Source of the DNA: Clostridium sp. CAG:288
GTDB lineage: Bacteria; Bacillota_I; Bacilli_A; RFN20; CAG-288
Assembly (NCBI GenBank): GCA_000437395.1
Contig: FR898161.1
Coordinates: 1 to 28,084, forward strand
Reading direction: 5' to 3'
DNA: 28,084 nucleotides
Shown here piece after piece: positions 1-8,816 of this stretch (position 1 is the stretch's first letter; every line of letters starts with the position of its first letter). Below the pieces are notes generated by a model that saw only the letters and a list, made by a program, of their open reading frames with translations, made no database searches and was not told the origin of the DNA. The position numbers and the translations under genes were made by a program.

Positions 1-56
1 GTTAAACGCCTCTGTGCCAATTGTACTGCTTTTGCGGGAGATTAGGTCATCGCCGG
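1..56 (+). rRNA. rrf: 5S ribosomal RNA, 3' part
   Basis: This is the 3' half of a 5S rRNA, the small RNA of the large ribosomal subunit; the rest lies upstream of the window. The order AACGCC, GTACTGC, GCGGGAGA, TAGGTCATCGCC matches the second half of bacterial 5S rRNA, and the block is far richer in G and C than the DNA after it. Helix IV is short: CTGC pairs with GCGG around a TTTT loop, where many bacteria have a longer arm. A rRNA operon read on the plus strand therefore ends here. The exact 3' end is approximate. Confidence 0.85.
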
Positions 57-90
57 TTTTTTTGTGCTTTAAAATACCTGCACAAAATTT
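57..90 (+). terminator. Likely rRNA operon terminator
   Basis: Directly after the 5S rRNA is a run of seven T (57-63). TTTTGTGC (60-67) pairs with GCACAAAA (80-87) around a 12-nt loop, followed by three T. The 8-bp stem is AT-rich and the T tract after it is short, so the position supports the call more than the structure does. Confidence 0.45.
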
Positions 91-141
91 AATATTTCAC
101 TTAATTTAATTATTAGTTGTACTTTTGTTTCATAAGTGATA

Positions 142-160
142 TATTTTGCATAGCAAAATA
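142..160. repeat. Perfect 8-3-8 inverted repeat
   Basis: TATTTTGC (142-149) and GCAAAATA (153-160) are exact inverted copies around ATA. It lies in the gene-free stretch between the 5S rRNA and the first operon. No T run follows, so a protein-binding site is as likely as an RNA hairpin. Function unknown. Confidence 0.5.
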
Positions 161-282
161 GAATCTAATAATTTTTTTGCTTTTTATTTTTGCTTTTTAG
201 TTGTTAGTTTAATTATTAAAGCTTTTTTAAATGATTTATGCATAAAATAAATCAATTAATAATTAGATAACATTTCAAAAAG

Positions 283-333
283 AAACGTATTTTGTTAATA
301 ATTCTTCCTGAATATTAAACAAAATACACGTTT
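283..333. repeat. Long imperfect inverted repeat upstream of the opp operon
   Basis: AAACGTATTTTGTTAATA (283-300) is mirrored by the arm at 313-333, whose reverse complement has the same bases with two small gaps. The 12-nt loop lies at 301-312 and six T follow near 341. It could be a weak terminator for late rRNA read-through or a regulatory site for the operon starting about 130 bp downstream. The rest of 88-462 is very AT-rich, with no open reading frame I would defend. Confidence 0.45.
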
Positions 334-388
334 TAGCTATTTTTTACATTTTATAGTTATATATTTGCATTTACAATAGATATTAGAC

Positions 389-417
389 TTTAAGAAACAT
401 GCAAAATATAGTATAAT
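389..417 (+). promoter_or_regulatory. Candidate promoter of the lipoprotein-opp operon
   Basis: A perfect TATAAT lies at 412-417, about 45 bp before the first gene of the operon. The -35 position holds only a weak TTTAAG (389-394, 17-bp spacing). No other good -10 was seen in the 130 bp before the gene. Confidence 0.4.
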
Positions 418-462
418 TACTTTTTGTAACGTTGCTAATTTTATAAAAGAAAGGAGTAAGAA

Positions 463-1641
463 ATGAAACTAGGAAAACTAGGCGCTGCTTTTCTAGGTGT
501 GATAACAATTTGTTCACTTGCTGGTTGCAATTCAACAGGCTCACAAAACATTAAAGGAAAAATACCTGCTACTTTCCATCTCGAAGGTGGTATGTGTCAA
601 AATAGTATTTATGATGTTGTTTATTATTATGATTTCGGCGATAAAACTGAAATGAAAATAGGTGATCCAAACGTTATTGAAACTAGAGAAGATTATCATA
701 TTACACGTAAAGGCTATGATTTAGATGGCTGGTACCTTACAAAGACTGGCGAAGGCGATGATGCTACTTATTCTGATCCATGGGATTTTAGCAAAAATAC
801 TATGACTAAAGAAGGCGTTCATCTTTATGCTAAATGGGTAAAACAAATTAAATATTCATTTGAACTTTACTACAAAGATGAAAATAACAAAGATGTTTTA
901 ATTAAATCTTATGGTGCAAATCAAAATGCAACATTTGGATCTGTCTATATTGATAGAGCTGCTGCAAAAGCTTATCCAGGACATACATTCATCAATTTCT
1001 CTGATGCAAATGGTAATGTCATTGATGATATTTATACTATTTACACATCAACTGATGAATCTAATCCAGTTGTTAAACTTTATGCCAATTATATTGAAGG
1101 TGATTTCACTATAGTTAGTACAGCTTCTGAATTCTTATCTGCAATTAGAACAGGAAAATCTGTATATTTAATGAACGATATTGATTTAGAAGGAAAAGAT
1201 TTGTTTGTTGAACGTTATAACAACGCAACACTTAATGGTAACGGACACACCGTTAGCAACTTCAATCTTTCATTTAACAAATCTAAGACTGGTGACTTAT
1301 ATGTTGGTATATTTGGCGCAATGAGAAATTCAAATGTTATCGACATCAAGTTTACTGGAGCTAAATTCAACTTTGAATATAATGGTACAAGAATTCAAGC
1401 AGCTTACCTTGGTGCAGTCGCTGGTACAGCTACTGGTGGTAAGATTGAAAATGTCACATTCGAAGGCGAATATACAATCGCTTCTAGCGATAAGATGACA
1501 ATAGATTATATCGACTATATAAATGATGGTAGAGTCTATTATTCGTTGTTAAAAGATGATGAATTAGGTGATACAGTTGTTACTAATTCAACATCAACTA
1601 TTACTATTATTGATAATCGTCAATCAAATGACGTTAAATAG
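463..1641 (+). CDS. Surface lipoprotein with InlB-type repeat and beta-helix-like region
   Basis: A 392-residue exported lipoprotein. The signal peptide ends in lipobox LAGC, with Cys22 the likely lipidated residue. Residues about 35-125 resemble the Listeria-Bacteroides (InlB_B) repeat: a FHLEGG start, a GYDLDGWY core and a closing LYAKW. A weaker second unit closes with LYANY near residue 210. From about residue 220 the chain has GLUG/beta-helix style strands such as LNGNGHTVSNF and GKIENVTFEG. These families bind or display on cell surfaces; the ligand here is unknown. AAGGAG lies 6 nt before the ATG. The gene comes first in the opp operon, 17 nt before oppA with no terminator between, so it may serve the peptide transporter or help anchor substrates. 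That role is inference. Confidence 0.8.
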   Translation: MKLGKLGAAFLGVITICSLAGCNSTGSQNIKGKIPATFHLEGGMCQNSIYDVVYYYDFGDKTEMKIGDPNVIETREDYHITRKGYDLDGWYLTKTGEGDDATYSDPWDFSKNTMTKEGVHLYAKWVKQIKYSFELYYKDENNKDVLIKSYGANQNATFGSVYIDRAAAKAYPGHTFINFSDANGNVIDDIYTIYTSTDESNPVVKLYANYIEGDFTIVSTASEFLSAIRTGKSVYLMNDIDLEGKDLFVERYNNATLNGNGHTVSNFNLSFNKSKTGDLYVGIFGAMRNSNVIDIKFTGAKFNFEYNGTRIQAAYLGAVAGTATGGKIENVTFEGEYTIASSDKMTIDYIDYINDGRVYYSLLKDDELGDTVVTNSTSTITIIDNRQSNDVK

Positions 1642-1658
1642 CTAAAAGGAGGCTAAAT

Positions 1659-4232
1659 ATGAAAAAGAAACTATCACTTTTAACTTTTGGTGCTTTGGTA
1701 GCTTTAACCGTTACAGGATGTAACCATGGTAATGGCCAAACTTCTTCGTCAGGAAGTAGTAGCATATCAACATCTCCAACAGTTAATACAGTCAACGAAA
1801 CAGTTCCACTCGTTTTATCTACTGCTGAATTCGATGGCGTTTTCAGTCCATTCTTCTCTACAAACTCAGCAGATAGTAGCATTGTTGGTCTTACACAAAT
1901 CGGTATGATCGGCAACAATAGTGCTGGTGAACCTATCGTTGGTGAAAATGAAGACGTCGTAGTCTTAGACTATTCAGAGGAAACAAGAGATGCTACTGAT
2001 GATGACAAAGCAATCGGGGCTTCCGAAGATAAAGTTACAGAATACAAATTTGTTTTAAAGAACAACATTAAGTATTCAAATGGCTCTGCCTTATCAATTA
2101 AGGATGTCTTATTTAATCTTTACGTTTATCTTGATCCAATCTACAATGGTTTAAGCACAATTTATTCCACAGATATTGTTGGTTTAAAGAGATACAGAAC
2201 TCAAACAGCTAGTGAAAAAGAACAAGAAGGTTTCAAAACAAGATTCCAAGTCGCTGCTCAAGGTAGAATTGACCAACTCACTTCCTTAAGTGATCAAATC
2301 ATTAAAGATCACTCTAGTGAAATCTTAACTGAAACATCGTTCTTAGACTACTTAACAACATCAGTTAACGCTAACCCAACAACTTATGGAAATGTTTTAG
2401 GTGACTATAACAAAGCTTTAAGCTTATTCTCTGAAGAATTAAATTCAGACTATACAAACGCTATTGATACAGCTACAGATATTTCATTTACAAAGAAAGG
2501 TGATGAAGATAACTTAATTAAACCTTTCGAAACTAATATGGAAGCTTTCTTATATAATGAAGGTTATATTAGCTTTAACAAAGATACAGGTGAAATCACT
2601 GCTACATATGGTGAATATACAGATGCAAGAACTTGGACAAAAGAACAATGTATCCAATATGTCTATGCTGATAAAGTTCCATATAGCATTTCTGAAATTG
2701 TTTCCTATTGGGCAGCAGCTGATAATTTATTCGATTATATCGTTGCTGATGAAATGGAAAAATATTTTAATGATCAAAAGAACCAAGGAAATGGCTTAAC
2801 ATATAAGAACATTTCCGGTATTACATTTGCTAATAAGGACGAAGCAGTCACTGTCAATGGTAAGACATATGAAAAACCAACATATGACTCTACAGGTGCT
2901 CTCGTTTCTGGTAACGAAGTCTTATCCATTAAGATTAATGGTGTTGACCCAAAAGCAATTTGGAACTTTGCATTTACAGTAGCTCCAATGTATTACTATT
3001 CTGATCAAGAACATATTGAAAAATTTGACTTCAAAAGCAACTTCGGTGTCGAATATATGTCACAAACATTCTTAAACAACGTTGTTAACGCTGCTAATAA
3101 AGTTGGTCTTCCAGTTGGTGCTGGCCCATACCAAGCAAGTAAAGCTTCTGGTGGCACAACTAATGTCACATCATCAGACTTTGCCGATAAAGGTGTTGTT
3201 TACTATGAAAGAAATGAAAACTTCCACCTTGGCAAACCAAAAATCAAATCAATCCGTTATCAAGTTACACCTGCTAACTCAATGGTTACAGTTTTACAAA
3301 CAGGTGAAGTTGATTTTGTCGAACCAAATGCTAAACCAAAGACAGTCGAAGTCTTAAACGGCCTTGAAAATGTTACATCTCAAAGAGTTAAGACAGCTGG
3401 TTATGGTTACATTGGTATCAACGCTGCTGAAATTACAGATCTCGAAGTAAGACAAGCAATTATGCACGCTATTAGTGTCGATGAAGTTGTCGGTTACTAT
3501 GGTACAATGGCTGAACCTGTCTATCGTTCAATGTCTAGAACAAGCTGGGCTTATCCAAAAGATGCAGAATTATATTATGCATATGATAGCACAGGCGCTA
3601 CATCCGCAAGATTAGTAGCTGATGCTGGCTACACATTAGGTTCTGATGGCGTTCTCCAAAAGGATGGCAAGAAACTTAAGTACACATTCACTATTGCTGG
3701 TGAAGATAAAGACCACCCAGCTTGGGATGCTTTATATCACGCTGCTGAAGTCTTAAATAGAATCGGCTTCCAAATCACAGTTACAACTGATGCTAGAGCT
3801 TTAAGTAAGTTATCAGTTGGTGGCTTACAAGTATGGGCAGCTGCTTGGGGTAGTACAATTGACCCAGATATGTATCAAGTCTATCACAAGGATTCAACAG
3901 CAACTTCAGTCCTCAACTGGGGCTACAAAAAGATTGCTGCTAACCCAAATAACTATCCAAGAGAAACAGAAATCATCGCTGAATTATCACAAGTGATTGA
4001 TGATGCACGTTCAGTTACAGATCAACCAACACGTACAAACTACTATGCACATGCTCTTGATTTAGTAATGGATCTTGCAGTCGAATTACCAACATATCAA
4101 AGAGATGACTTATTCGCTTATAACAATAAGAAGATTGACTCTACATCCTTAACTCCAGCAAAAGAACTTTCACCATATAAAGGACTTTTAAGTGAGATTT
4201 GGAACGTAAGTCTCAATGCAAACTATCGTTAA
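1659..4232 (+). CDS. oppA: Oligopeptide ABC transporter substrate-binding lipoprotein, enlarged
   Basis: An 857-residue binding protein of the SBP_bac_5 (OppA/DppA) family, which captures peptides outside the membrane and passes them to OppBC. The signal peptide ends in lipobox VTGC (Cys21), followed by a Ser/Thr-rich linker. Family features include KYSNGSALSIKDVLFNL (near 145-160), the region near residue 580 ending in TGEVDFVEP, and DLEVRQAIMHAISVDEVV near residue 600. Typical members have about 500-600 residues. The excess lies mostly between about 175 and 380, a helical, charged stretch interrupting the N-terminal lobe. Peptide is the likely substrate because oppBCDF follow and pepF is nearby, but other solutes cannot be excluded. 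A strong AAAAGGAGG precedes the ATG. Confidence 0.88.
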   Translation: MKKKLSLLTFGALVALTVTGCNHGNGQTSSSGSSSISTSPTVNTVNETVPLVLSTAEFDGVFSPFFSTNSADSSIVGLTQIGMIGNNSAGEPIVGENEDVVVLDYSEETRDATDDDKAIGASEDKVTEYKFVLKNNIKYSNGSALSIKDVLFNLYVYLDPIYNGLSTIYSTDIVGLKRYRTQTASEKEQEGFKTRFQVAAQGRIDQLTSLSDQIIKDHSSEILTETSFLDYLTTSVNANPTTYGNVLGDYNKALSLFSEELNSDYTNAIDTATDISFTKKGDEDNLIKPFETNMEAFLYNEGYISFNKDTGEITATYGEYTDARTWTKEQCIQYVYADKVPYSISEIVSYWAAADNLFDYIVADEMEKYFNDQKNQGNGLTYKNISGITFANKDEAVTVNGKTYEKPTYDSTGALVSGNEVLSIKINGVDPKAIWNFAFTVAPMYYYSDQEHIEKFDFKSNFGVEYMSQTFLNNVVNAANKVGLPVGAGPYQASKASGGTTNVTSSDFADKGVVYYERNENFHLGKPKIKSIRYQVTPANSMVTVLQTGEVDFVEPNAKPKTVEVLNGLENVTSQRVKTAGYGYIGINAAEITDLEVRQAIMHAISVDEVVGYYGTMAEPVYRSMSRTSWAYPKDAELYYAYDSTGATSARLVADAGYTLGSDGVLQKDGKKLKYTFTIAGEDKDHPAWDALYHAAEVLNRIGFQITVTTDARALSKLSVGGLQVWAAAWGSTIDPDMYQVYHKDSTATSVLNWGYKKIAANPNNYPRETEIIAELSQVIDDARSVTDQPTRTNYYAHALDLVMDLAVELPTYQRDDLFAYNNKKIDSTSLTPAKELSPYKGLLSEIWNVSLNANYR

Positions 4233-4252
4233 TTTCTAAAAGGAAAAAATTC

Positions 4253-4280
4253 GAGGGCCGCTAACAACGGTCCTCTTTAT
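4253..4280 (+). terminator. Intra-operon hairpin between oppA and oppB
   Basis: GAGGGCCG (4253-4260) pairs with CGGTCCTC (4268-4275), including one G-U pair, around a 7-nt loop. TTTAT follows. It is one of the most GC-rich short pieces of the operon. The weak T tract suggests a partial terminator or an mRNA-stabilising end that leaves more oppA than oppBCDF message, as is common for binding-protein operons. The oppB ribosome-binding site AGGAG (4281-4285) starts right after it. Confidence 0.7.
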
Positions 4281-4292
4281 AGGAGAAAAAAC

Positions 4293-5300
4293 ATGTTCAA
4301 ATACATTATTAAAAGACTATTAATCTCCCTTTTTGTCCTTTTAGGTGTCTCTGTAATTATTTATGTTTTAGTTAGATTAATGCCAACTGATTACGTCGAC
4401 ATTAAATTTGCTGAACAATTAGCTTCAGGCCAAATTACAGCTGAACAAATTCAGGCATTTAAAGAGTTATATGGTATTGGTGATAGTTCACCGCTAGGTA
4501 TTATCAAAGGTTACTTTACATGGGTTGGCAATATGTTTAAAGGTGATTTAGGTATCTCCTTCAAATATAGAAGACCAGTTGTCGATGTCATTTCACAAAA
4601 CATGTGGGTTTCATTTGCAATTGCTTTAATTGCAACTATCTTGCAATTCTTAATTGCTATTCCATTAGGTATTTCTAGTGCAACTCATCAATATTCTGTA
4701 AGAGATTATTTAGTTACCATCTTTACAATGATTGGTATTTCTTTCCCAACTTATTTCTTCGGTGCAATCGTTATTAAATTATTCTCCGTTACTTTAGGTT
4801 GGTTCCCATCTGTCGGTTTAGTAACAGGTGGAGTTATCTATCCAGCTACATTTGCTGGTTGGTGGGCAAAATTATGCGATATGGCTAAACACTTAGTTTT
4901 ACCAATCTTCGTATCAGTTTTCCTTTCAATTGGTAGTCTTATGAGATACACCAGAACAAATATGTTAGAAGTTTTAAATGCTGACTATATTCGTACAGCA
5001 AGAGCAAAGGGTTTATCTGAAAATAAAGTTATTTATAAGCATGCTTTCAGAAATACTATGATTCCTCTTGTTACATTATTAGCTGGTATTTTACCATCAT
5101 TATTCGGTGGTATGATGATTACAGAACAAGTCTTCGGTATTACTGGTATCGGTAATATGGCTTATCAAGCTTTAAAAGAAGGCGATGTTCCATTCATTAT
5201 GACATATAACATGTTCTTAGCTATTTTAACTGTTATCGGTACTCTTTTCTCCGACATTATGTACTCTATTGTCGACCCAAGAGTCCGCTTAGGAAGGTAG
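4293..5300 (+). CDS. oppB: Oligopeptide ABC transporter permease OppB
   Basis: A 335-residue inner-membrane permease of the binding-protein-dependent transport family; with OppC it forms the peptide channel. The first membrane segment (residues about 9-30) and the following DYVDIKFAEQLASGQIT region match OppB/DppB. The loop that contacts the ATPases, DYIRTARAKGLSENKVIYKH, lies near residue 230-250, and the last segment ends in the usual VDPRVRLGR. Length is normal for the family. AGGAG lies 7 nt before the ATG. Its TAG stop is part of the oppC ribosome-binding site, which couples the two genes. Confidence 0.93.
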   Translation: MFKYIIKRLLISLFVLLGVSVIIYVLVRLMPTDYVDIKFAEQLASGQITAEQIQAFKELYGIGDSSPLGIIKGYFTWVGNMFKGDLGISFKYRRPVVDVISQNMWVSFAIALIATILQFLIAIPLGISSATHQYSVRDYLVTIFTMIGISFPTYFFGAIVIKLFSVTLGWFPSVGLVTGGVIYPATFAGWWAKLCDMAKHLVLPIFVSVFLSIGSLMRYTRTNMLEVLNADYIRTARAKGLSENKVIYKHAFRNTMIPLVTLLAGILPSLFGGMMITEQVFGITGIGNMAYQALKEGDVPFIMTYNMFLAILTVIGTLFSDIMYSIVDPRVRLGR

Positions 5301-5309
5301 GTGAAAATC

Positions 5310-6407
5310 ATGGAAGAACTTAATTATGAAATTAAAAAAGAAAGCTCTGAATCTGTGATTAACGCTGAGAAAGCTGAAAGCGATAATAACAGCGAAAACA
5401 ACAATGAAAATAAAGAAGTCTTTGAAGAAAACTACAAACAAATGTCTCCTGCTAAATTAATTATGAGACGTTTCTTCCGTTCAAAGCTTTCTATAGTTGG
5501 TATCATTCTTATCATATTCTTATTCTTCTTCTCAATTTTCGGCCCAATGATTTATAACAAATGGGGAGAAAACGAAGTTGATAGAACACCTGTTGTTAAA
5601 CAATATGAAAAGGAACTTACTTATACTGACGAAGATGGCAACATTATCAATGTTATTCAAGTAATTGAAATTACCCAACAAATCAATTCTTATGCAAAAC
5701 CTGATGGAAATCATATCTTAGGTACTGATAACAAAGGTATGGACGTTTTCACCAGATTAATGTATGGTGGTAGAATTTCATTATCTATTGGTTTTATTGT
5801 TATTATTCTAGAAACGTTATTAGGCGTTTTCTTTGGTGGTATATCAGGCTACTTTGGAAAATGGGTAGATCAGATAATAATGCGTGTTGTTGATATATTT
5901 AACTGTATCCCGACACTGCCAATATTACTTATTGCTGCTGCTCTTCTTGATTCCTTAAAAGTTCCAGGAAGCATGCGTATTTATTGGTTAATGGTTATTA
6001 TCACGATATTCGGATGGGCTGGTACAGCGCGTATGGTTCGTGGTCAAATCTTGTCACTTAGAGAGCAAGAATATATGACCGCAACTGAAGTTATGGGCTT
6101 ACCAACTTGGAGAAAAATATTTAAACACTTGATTCCAAATGTCATGCCACAACTTATTGTTTCTATGACTCTTGGTTTAGGTGGAGTTATTATTTATGAA
6201 TCAACATTAAGCTATTTAGGCTTAGGTGTTCAAGATCCATACGCTGCATGGGGTACTATGATTTCATTAGCTAACACTCCTGAAATTTTGGAAAACTATG
6301 TCAACATGTGGATGCCAGCAGGTATTATGATTGTTCTAGCTGTTTTAGGATTTAACTTTGTCGGTGATGGCTTACGTGATGCCATGGACCCAAGAAGTAA
6401 GAAGTAG
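5310..6407 (+). CDS. oppC: Oligopeptide ABC transporter permease OppC
   Basis: A 365-residue permease, partner of OppB. The first 45 residues are acidic and Asn-rich, then the OppC N-terminal element SPAKLIMRRFFRSKLSIVG leads into the first membrane segment. About 60 extracytoplasmic residues follow, then HILGTDNKGMDVFTRLMYGG, typical of OppC/DppC. The ATPase-contact loop is EYMTATEVMGLPTWRKIFKH, and the C terminus ends DAMDPRSKK. I chose ATG at 5310 over an in-frame GTG at 5301: the GTG is part of AGGTGA, which sits 5 nt before the ATG and makes a good ribosome-binding site. The oppB stop TAG overlaps this site. Confidence 0.92.
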   Translation: MEELNYEIKKESSESVINAEKAESDNNSENNNENKEVFEENYKQMSPAKLIMRRFFRSKLSIVGIILIIFLFFFSIFGPMIYNKWGENEVDRTPVVKQYEKELTYTDEDGNIINVIQVIEITQQINSYAKPDGNHILGTDNKGMDVFTRLMYGGRISLSIGFIVIILETLLGVFFGGISGYFGKWVDQIIMRVVDIFNCIPTLPILLIAAALLDSLKVPGSMRIYWLMVIITIFGWAGTARMVRGQILSLREQEYMTATEVMGLPTWRKIFKHLIPNVMPQLIVSMTLGLGGVIIYESTLSYLGLGVQDPYAAWGTMISLANTPEILENYVNMWMPAGIMIVLAVLGFNFVGDGLRDAMDPRSKK

Positions 6408-6416
6408 GTGATTGTT

Positions 6417-7580
6417 ATGGCAAAAAAAGAAGGTTACCTTACTCTTAAAGAGAGTAGAAAAATCATAAAACACAACGTAAAACAAATGCGCTATTATGAG
6501 CGCTTAAAGAAGAAAAAGGTCGATGTTTCTTACTATAGCGGTAAGATGAAAGACCCAAACAATGTTATTGAAATTGAGAATCTTGAAACGAACTTCTTTA
6601 CAGATAACGGAACAGTTAAATCTGTAAATGGTGTTTCTTTCTCAATTCCAAAAAGCAAAATTATCGGTGTTGTCGGTGAATCTGGTTGTGGTAAGAGTGT
6701 TACTTCTCTTTCAATTATGCAATTAGTTCAAGCTCCACAAGGACAAATTGTCGGAGGCTCAATTAGATTTAACACTGATGAAAAAGATGCTGATGGGGAC
6801 AATATTTCATACGACATTGCTAAGATGCCTATGAAAGATATGTATAAAATTCGTGGTAAAGATATTACTATGATATTCCAAGAACCAATGACAAGTTTAA
6901 ACCCTGTCTTTACTATTGGATATCAACTTGATGAAGTCATGTTTATCCACTATCCAGAAACAACAAAAGAACAAGCTAAGGCTCACAGTATAGAAATGCT
7001 TAACCAAGTTGGTATTTCAATGTCAGAGCGTGTCTATAACTCGTATCCACATGAATTATCTGGTGGTATGCGTCAACGTGTCATGATTGCTATGGCATTA
7101 GCGGGCAATCCTAAATTAATTATTGCAGATGAACCTACTACAGCTTTGGATGTTACTATTCAAGCTCAAATCCTTGAACTTCTTAAAGATATCCAAAAAA
7201 GATCAGGTTGTGCAATTATGTTAATTACTCACGACTTAGGTGTTATCGCTGAAATGGCTGATGAAGTCGTTGTTATGTACGCTGGAAGAGTTATTGAAAA
7301 GGGAACTGTAAGAGAAGTTTTCCACAATCCTTTGCATCCATATACAATTGGACTTCAAAAGAGCAAACCTCTCATCAATTCCAATACTAACGAACCTTTG
7401 TATTCTATTCCTGGACAAGTTCCAAACCCAATTAATATGCCTGATACATGTTTCTTTAGAGGAAGATGTAACAAGTGCATCAAAAAGTGTAGTGGAAAAT
7501 ATCCATCAGAAGTATATGTATCTGATACACACATGGTAGCATGTTATTTATACGATAAGGAGGGCAAAGAAAATGAGTGA
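6417..7580 (+). CDS. oppD: Oligopeptide ABC transporter ATPase OppD
   Basis: A 387-residue ATPase that drives peptide import with OppF. Walker A GESGCGKS lies at about 87-94, the signature is LSGGMRQR, and Walker B LIIADEP is followed by TTALDV. The C-terminal oligopeptide-transporter extension has NPLHPYT and a cysteine group (C-x6-C-x2-C-x3-C, then a later C) like that reported to hold a metal or iron-sulfur centre in related ATPases. About 50 basic residues precede the usual start of the domain, which is longer than normal. The ATG at 6417 is preferred to GTG at 6408 because the GTG is part of the AGGTGA ribosome-binding site. It overlaps oppF by 8 nt. Confidence 0.92.
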   Translation: MAKKEGYLTLKESRKIIKHNVKQMRYYERLKKKKVDVSYYSGKMKDPNNVIEIENLETNFFTDNGTVKSVNGVSFSIPKSKIIGVVGESGCGKSVTSLSIMQLVQAPQGQIVGGSIRFNTDEKDADGDNISYDIAKMPMKDMYKIRGKDITMIFQEPMTSLNPVFTIGYQLDEVMFIHYPETTKEQAKAHSIEMLNQVGISMSERVYNSYPHELSGGMRQRVMIAMALAGNPKLIIADEPTTALDVTIQAQILELLKDIQKRSGCAIMLITHDLGVIAEMADEVVVMYAGRVIEKGTVREVFHNPLHPYTIGLQKSKPLINSNTNEPLYSIPGQVPNPINMPDTCFFRGRCNKCIKKCSGKYPSEVYVSDTHMVACYLYDKEGKENE

Positions 7581-8811
7581 AAACTCTAGTGAAGTTAAAG
7601 AAAAAACTTTAAGTGCTGAAGAACTTAATTCTTTGTCTGAACATCGTGTTCGTGGTAAAGATGAACCACCAGATCCAAAATATTTACTTGAAGTTAGACA
7701 TTTATGTAAATATTTTCCATTAGGTGCTAATTTCTTTGGAAAACCTACATCTTATCTTAGAGCTGTTGATGACATATCTTTCGGAATTGAAAGAGGTAAA
7801 ACAATCGGTGTTGTCGGTGAATCAGGTTGTGGTAAAACAACTTTAGGCCGTACAATCTTAAGACTTTACGATATTACTTCTGGTCAAGTTTTCTTCGATG
7901 GAAAAGATTTGGCCAAAGTTCCGCCAAAAGAACTTAGAAAAATGAGAGTTGATATGCAACTCATTTTCCAAGATCCATATTCTTCACTTCCACCACGTAT
8001 GACTGTCGGTGCTATTATCTCTGAAGCTGTAAAAGTTCACCATATTGTTCCAAAAGATAAGGTCAACGAACACGTTTTGAACATTATGAAAATGTGTGGT
8101 TTACAACCTCAGTATTACGATAGATATCCACATGAATTCTCTGGTGGTCAAAGACAAAGAATTTGTATTGCAAGAGCTTTAGCTGTCAATCCAAAATTAG
8201 TTATTTGTGATGAACCAGTCTCAGCTTTGGACGTTTCTATTCAAGCTCAAATTATCAACTTGTTGAAACAACTTCAAAACGAAATGGGATTGACTTATGT
8301 CTTCATTTCTCACGATTTATCAGTCGTTAAATATATTACAGATAAAATCGCTGTTATGTATTTAGGTAACATGATGGAATTAGGAAATACAAACGATATA
8401 TTTGCTAATCCACTTCACCCTTATACACAAGCTTTATTCTCAGCTGTTCCTATTCCAGATCCAGATGTTAAGATGAATCGTATCATTCTCAAGGGTGATA
8501 TTCCATCTCCAGCTAATCCACCAGCAGGATGTAAATTCCACACCCGTTGCGCAAAGTGCATGGCTGTTTGTAAACATTTGGCTCCACGCTTTAAAGCAGT
8601 TGCTCCAGATCACTTTGTTGCTTGCCACCTCTACGATGAAGAGATGCTCGCTCAAAACAGTAAATATGAAGAATTAGAAAAAGCTGATATCAAGATTAGC
8701 GAAAGCATTGAAGAGAAAAAATCTGAAATGATTTCTACTTCTGATTATAAAAAGAGAAAGCACACAAAAAAATCCGCTAAGAAAAAAGAAGACTTTGTCC
8801 TTGGTGAATAA
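7573..8811 (+). CDS. oppF: Oligopeptide ABC transporter ATPase OppF
   Basis: A 412-residue ATPase, second motor subunit of the Opp importer. Walker A GESGCGKT lies at about 82-89, the signature is FSGGQRQR, and Walker B LVICDEP is followed by VSALDVS. The conserved C-terminal NPLHPYTQALF and the cysteine group starting at GCKFHTRCAKC identify the OppF/DppF type. The last 60 or so residues form a charged Lys-rich tail ending in VLGE, beyond the usual family end. AGGAGG (7558-7563) lies inside the end of oppD, and the start overlaps the oppD stop, so translation is probably coupled. Confidence 0.93.
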   Translation: MSENSSEVKEKTLSAEELNSLSEHRVRGKDEPPDPKYLLEVRHLCKYFPLGANFFGKPTSYLRAVDDISFGIERGKTIGVVGESGCGKTTLGRTILRLYDITSGQVFFDGKDLAKVPPKELRKMRVDMQLIFQDPYSSLPPRMTVGAIISEAVKVHHIVPKDKVNEHVLNIMKMCGLQPQYYDRYPHEFSGGQRQRICIARALAVNPKLVICDEPVSALDVSIQAQIINLLKQLQNEMGLTYVFISHDLSVVKYITDKIAVMYLGNMMELGNTNDIFANPLHPYTQALFSAVPIPDPDVKMNRIILKGDIPSPANPPAGCKFHTRCAKCMAVCKHLAPRFKAVAPDHFVACHLYDEEMLAQNSKYEELEKADIKISESIEEKKSEMISTSDYKKRKHTKKSAKKKEDFVLGE

Positions 8812-8816
8812 TTTTC

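Noticed and set aside
1634..1918. A 94-codon minus-strand frame over the start of oppA.
   Set aside because: It overlaps a strong signal peptide and lipobox on the plus strand and is explained by chance lack of stops.
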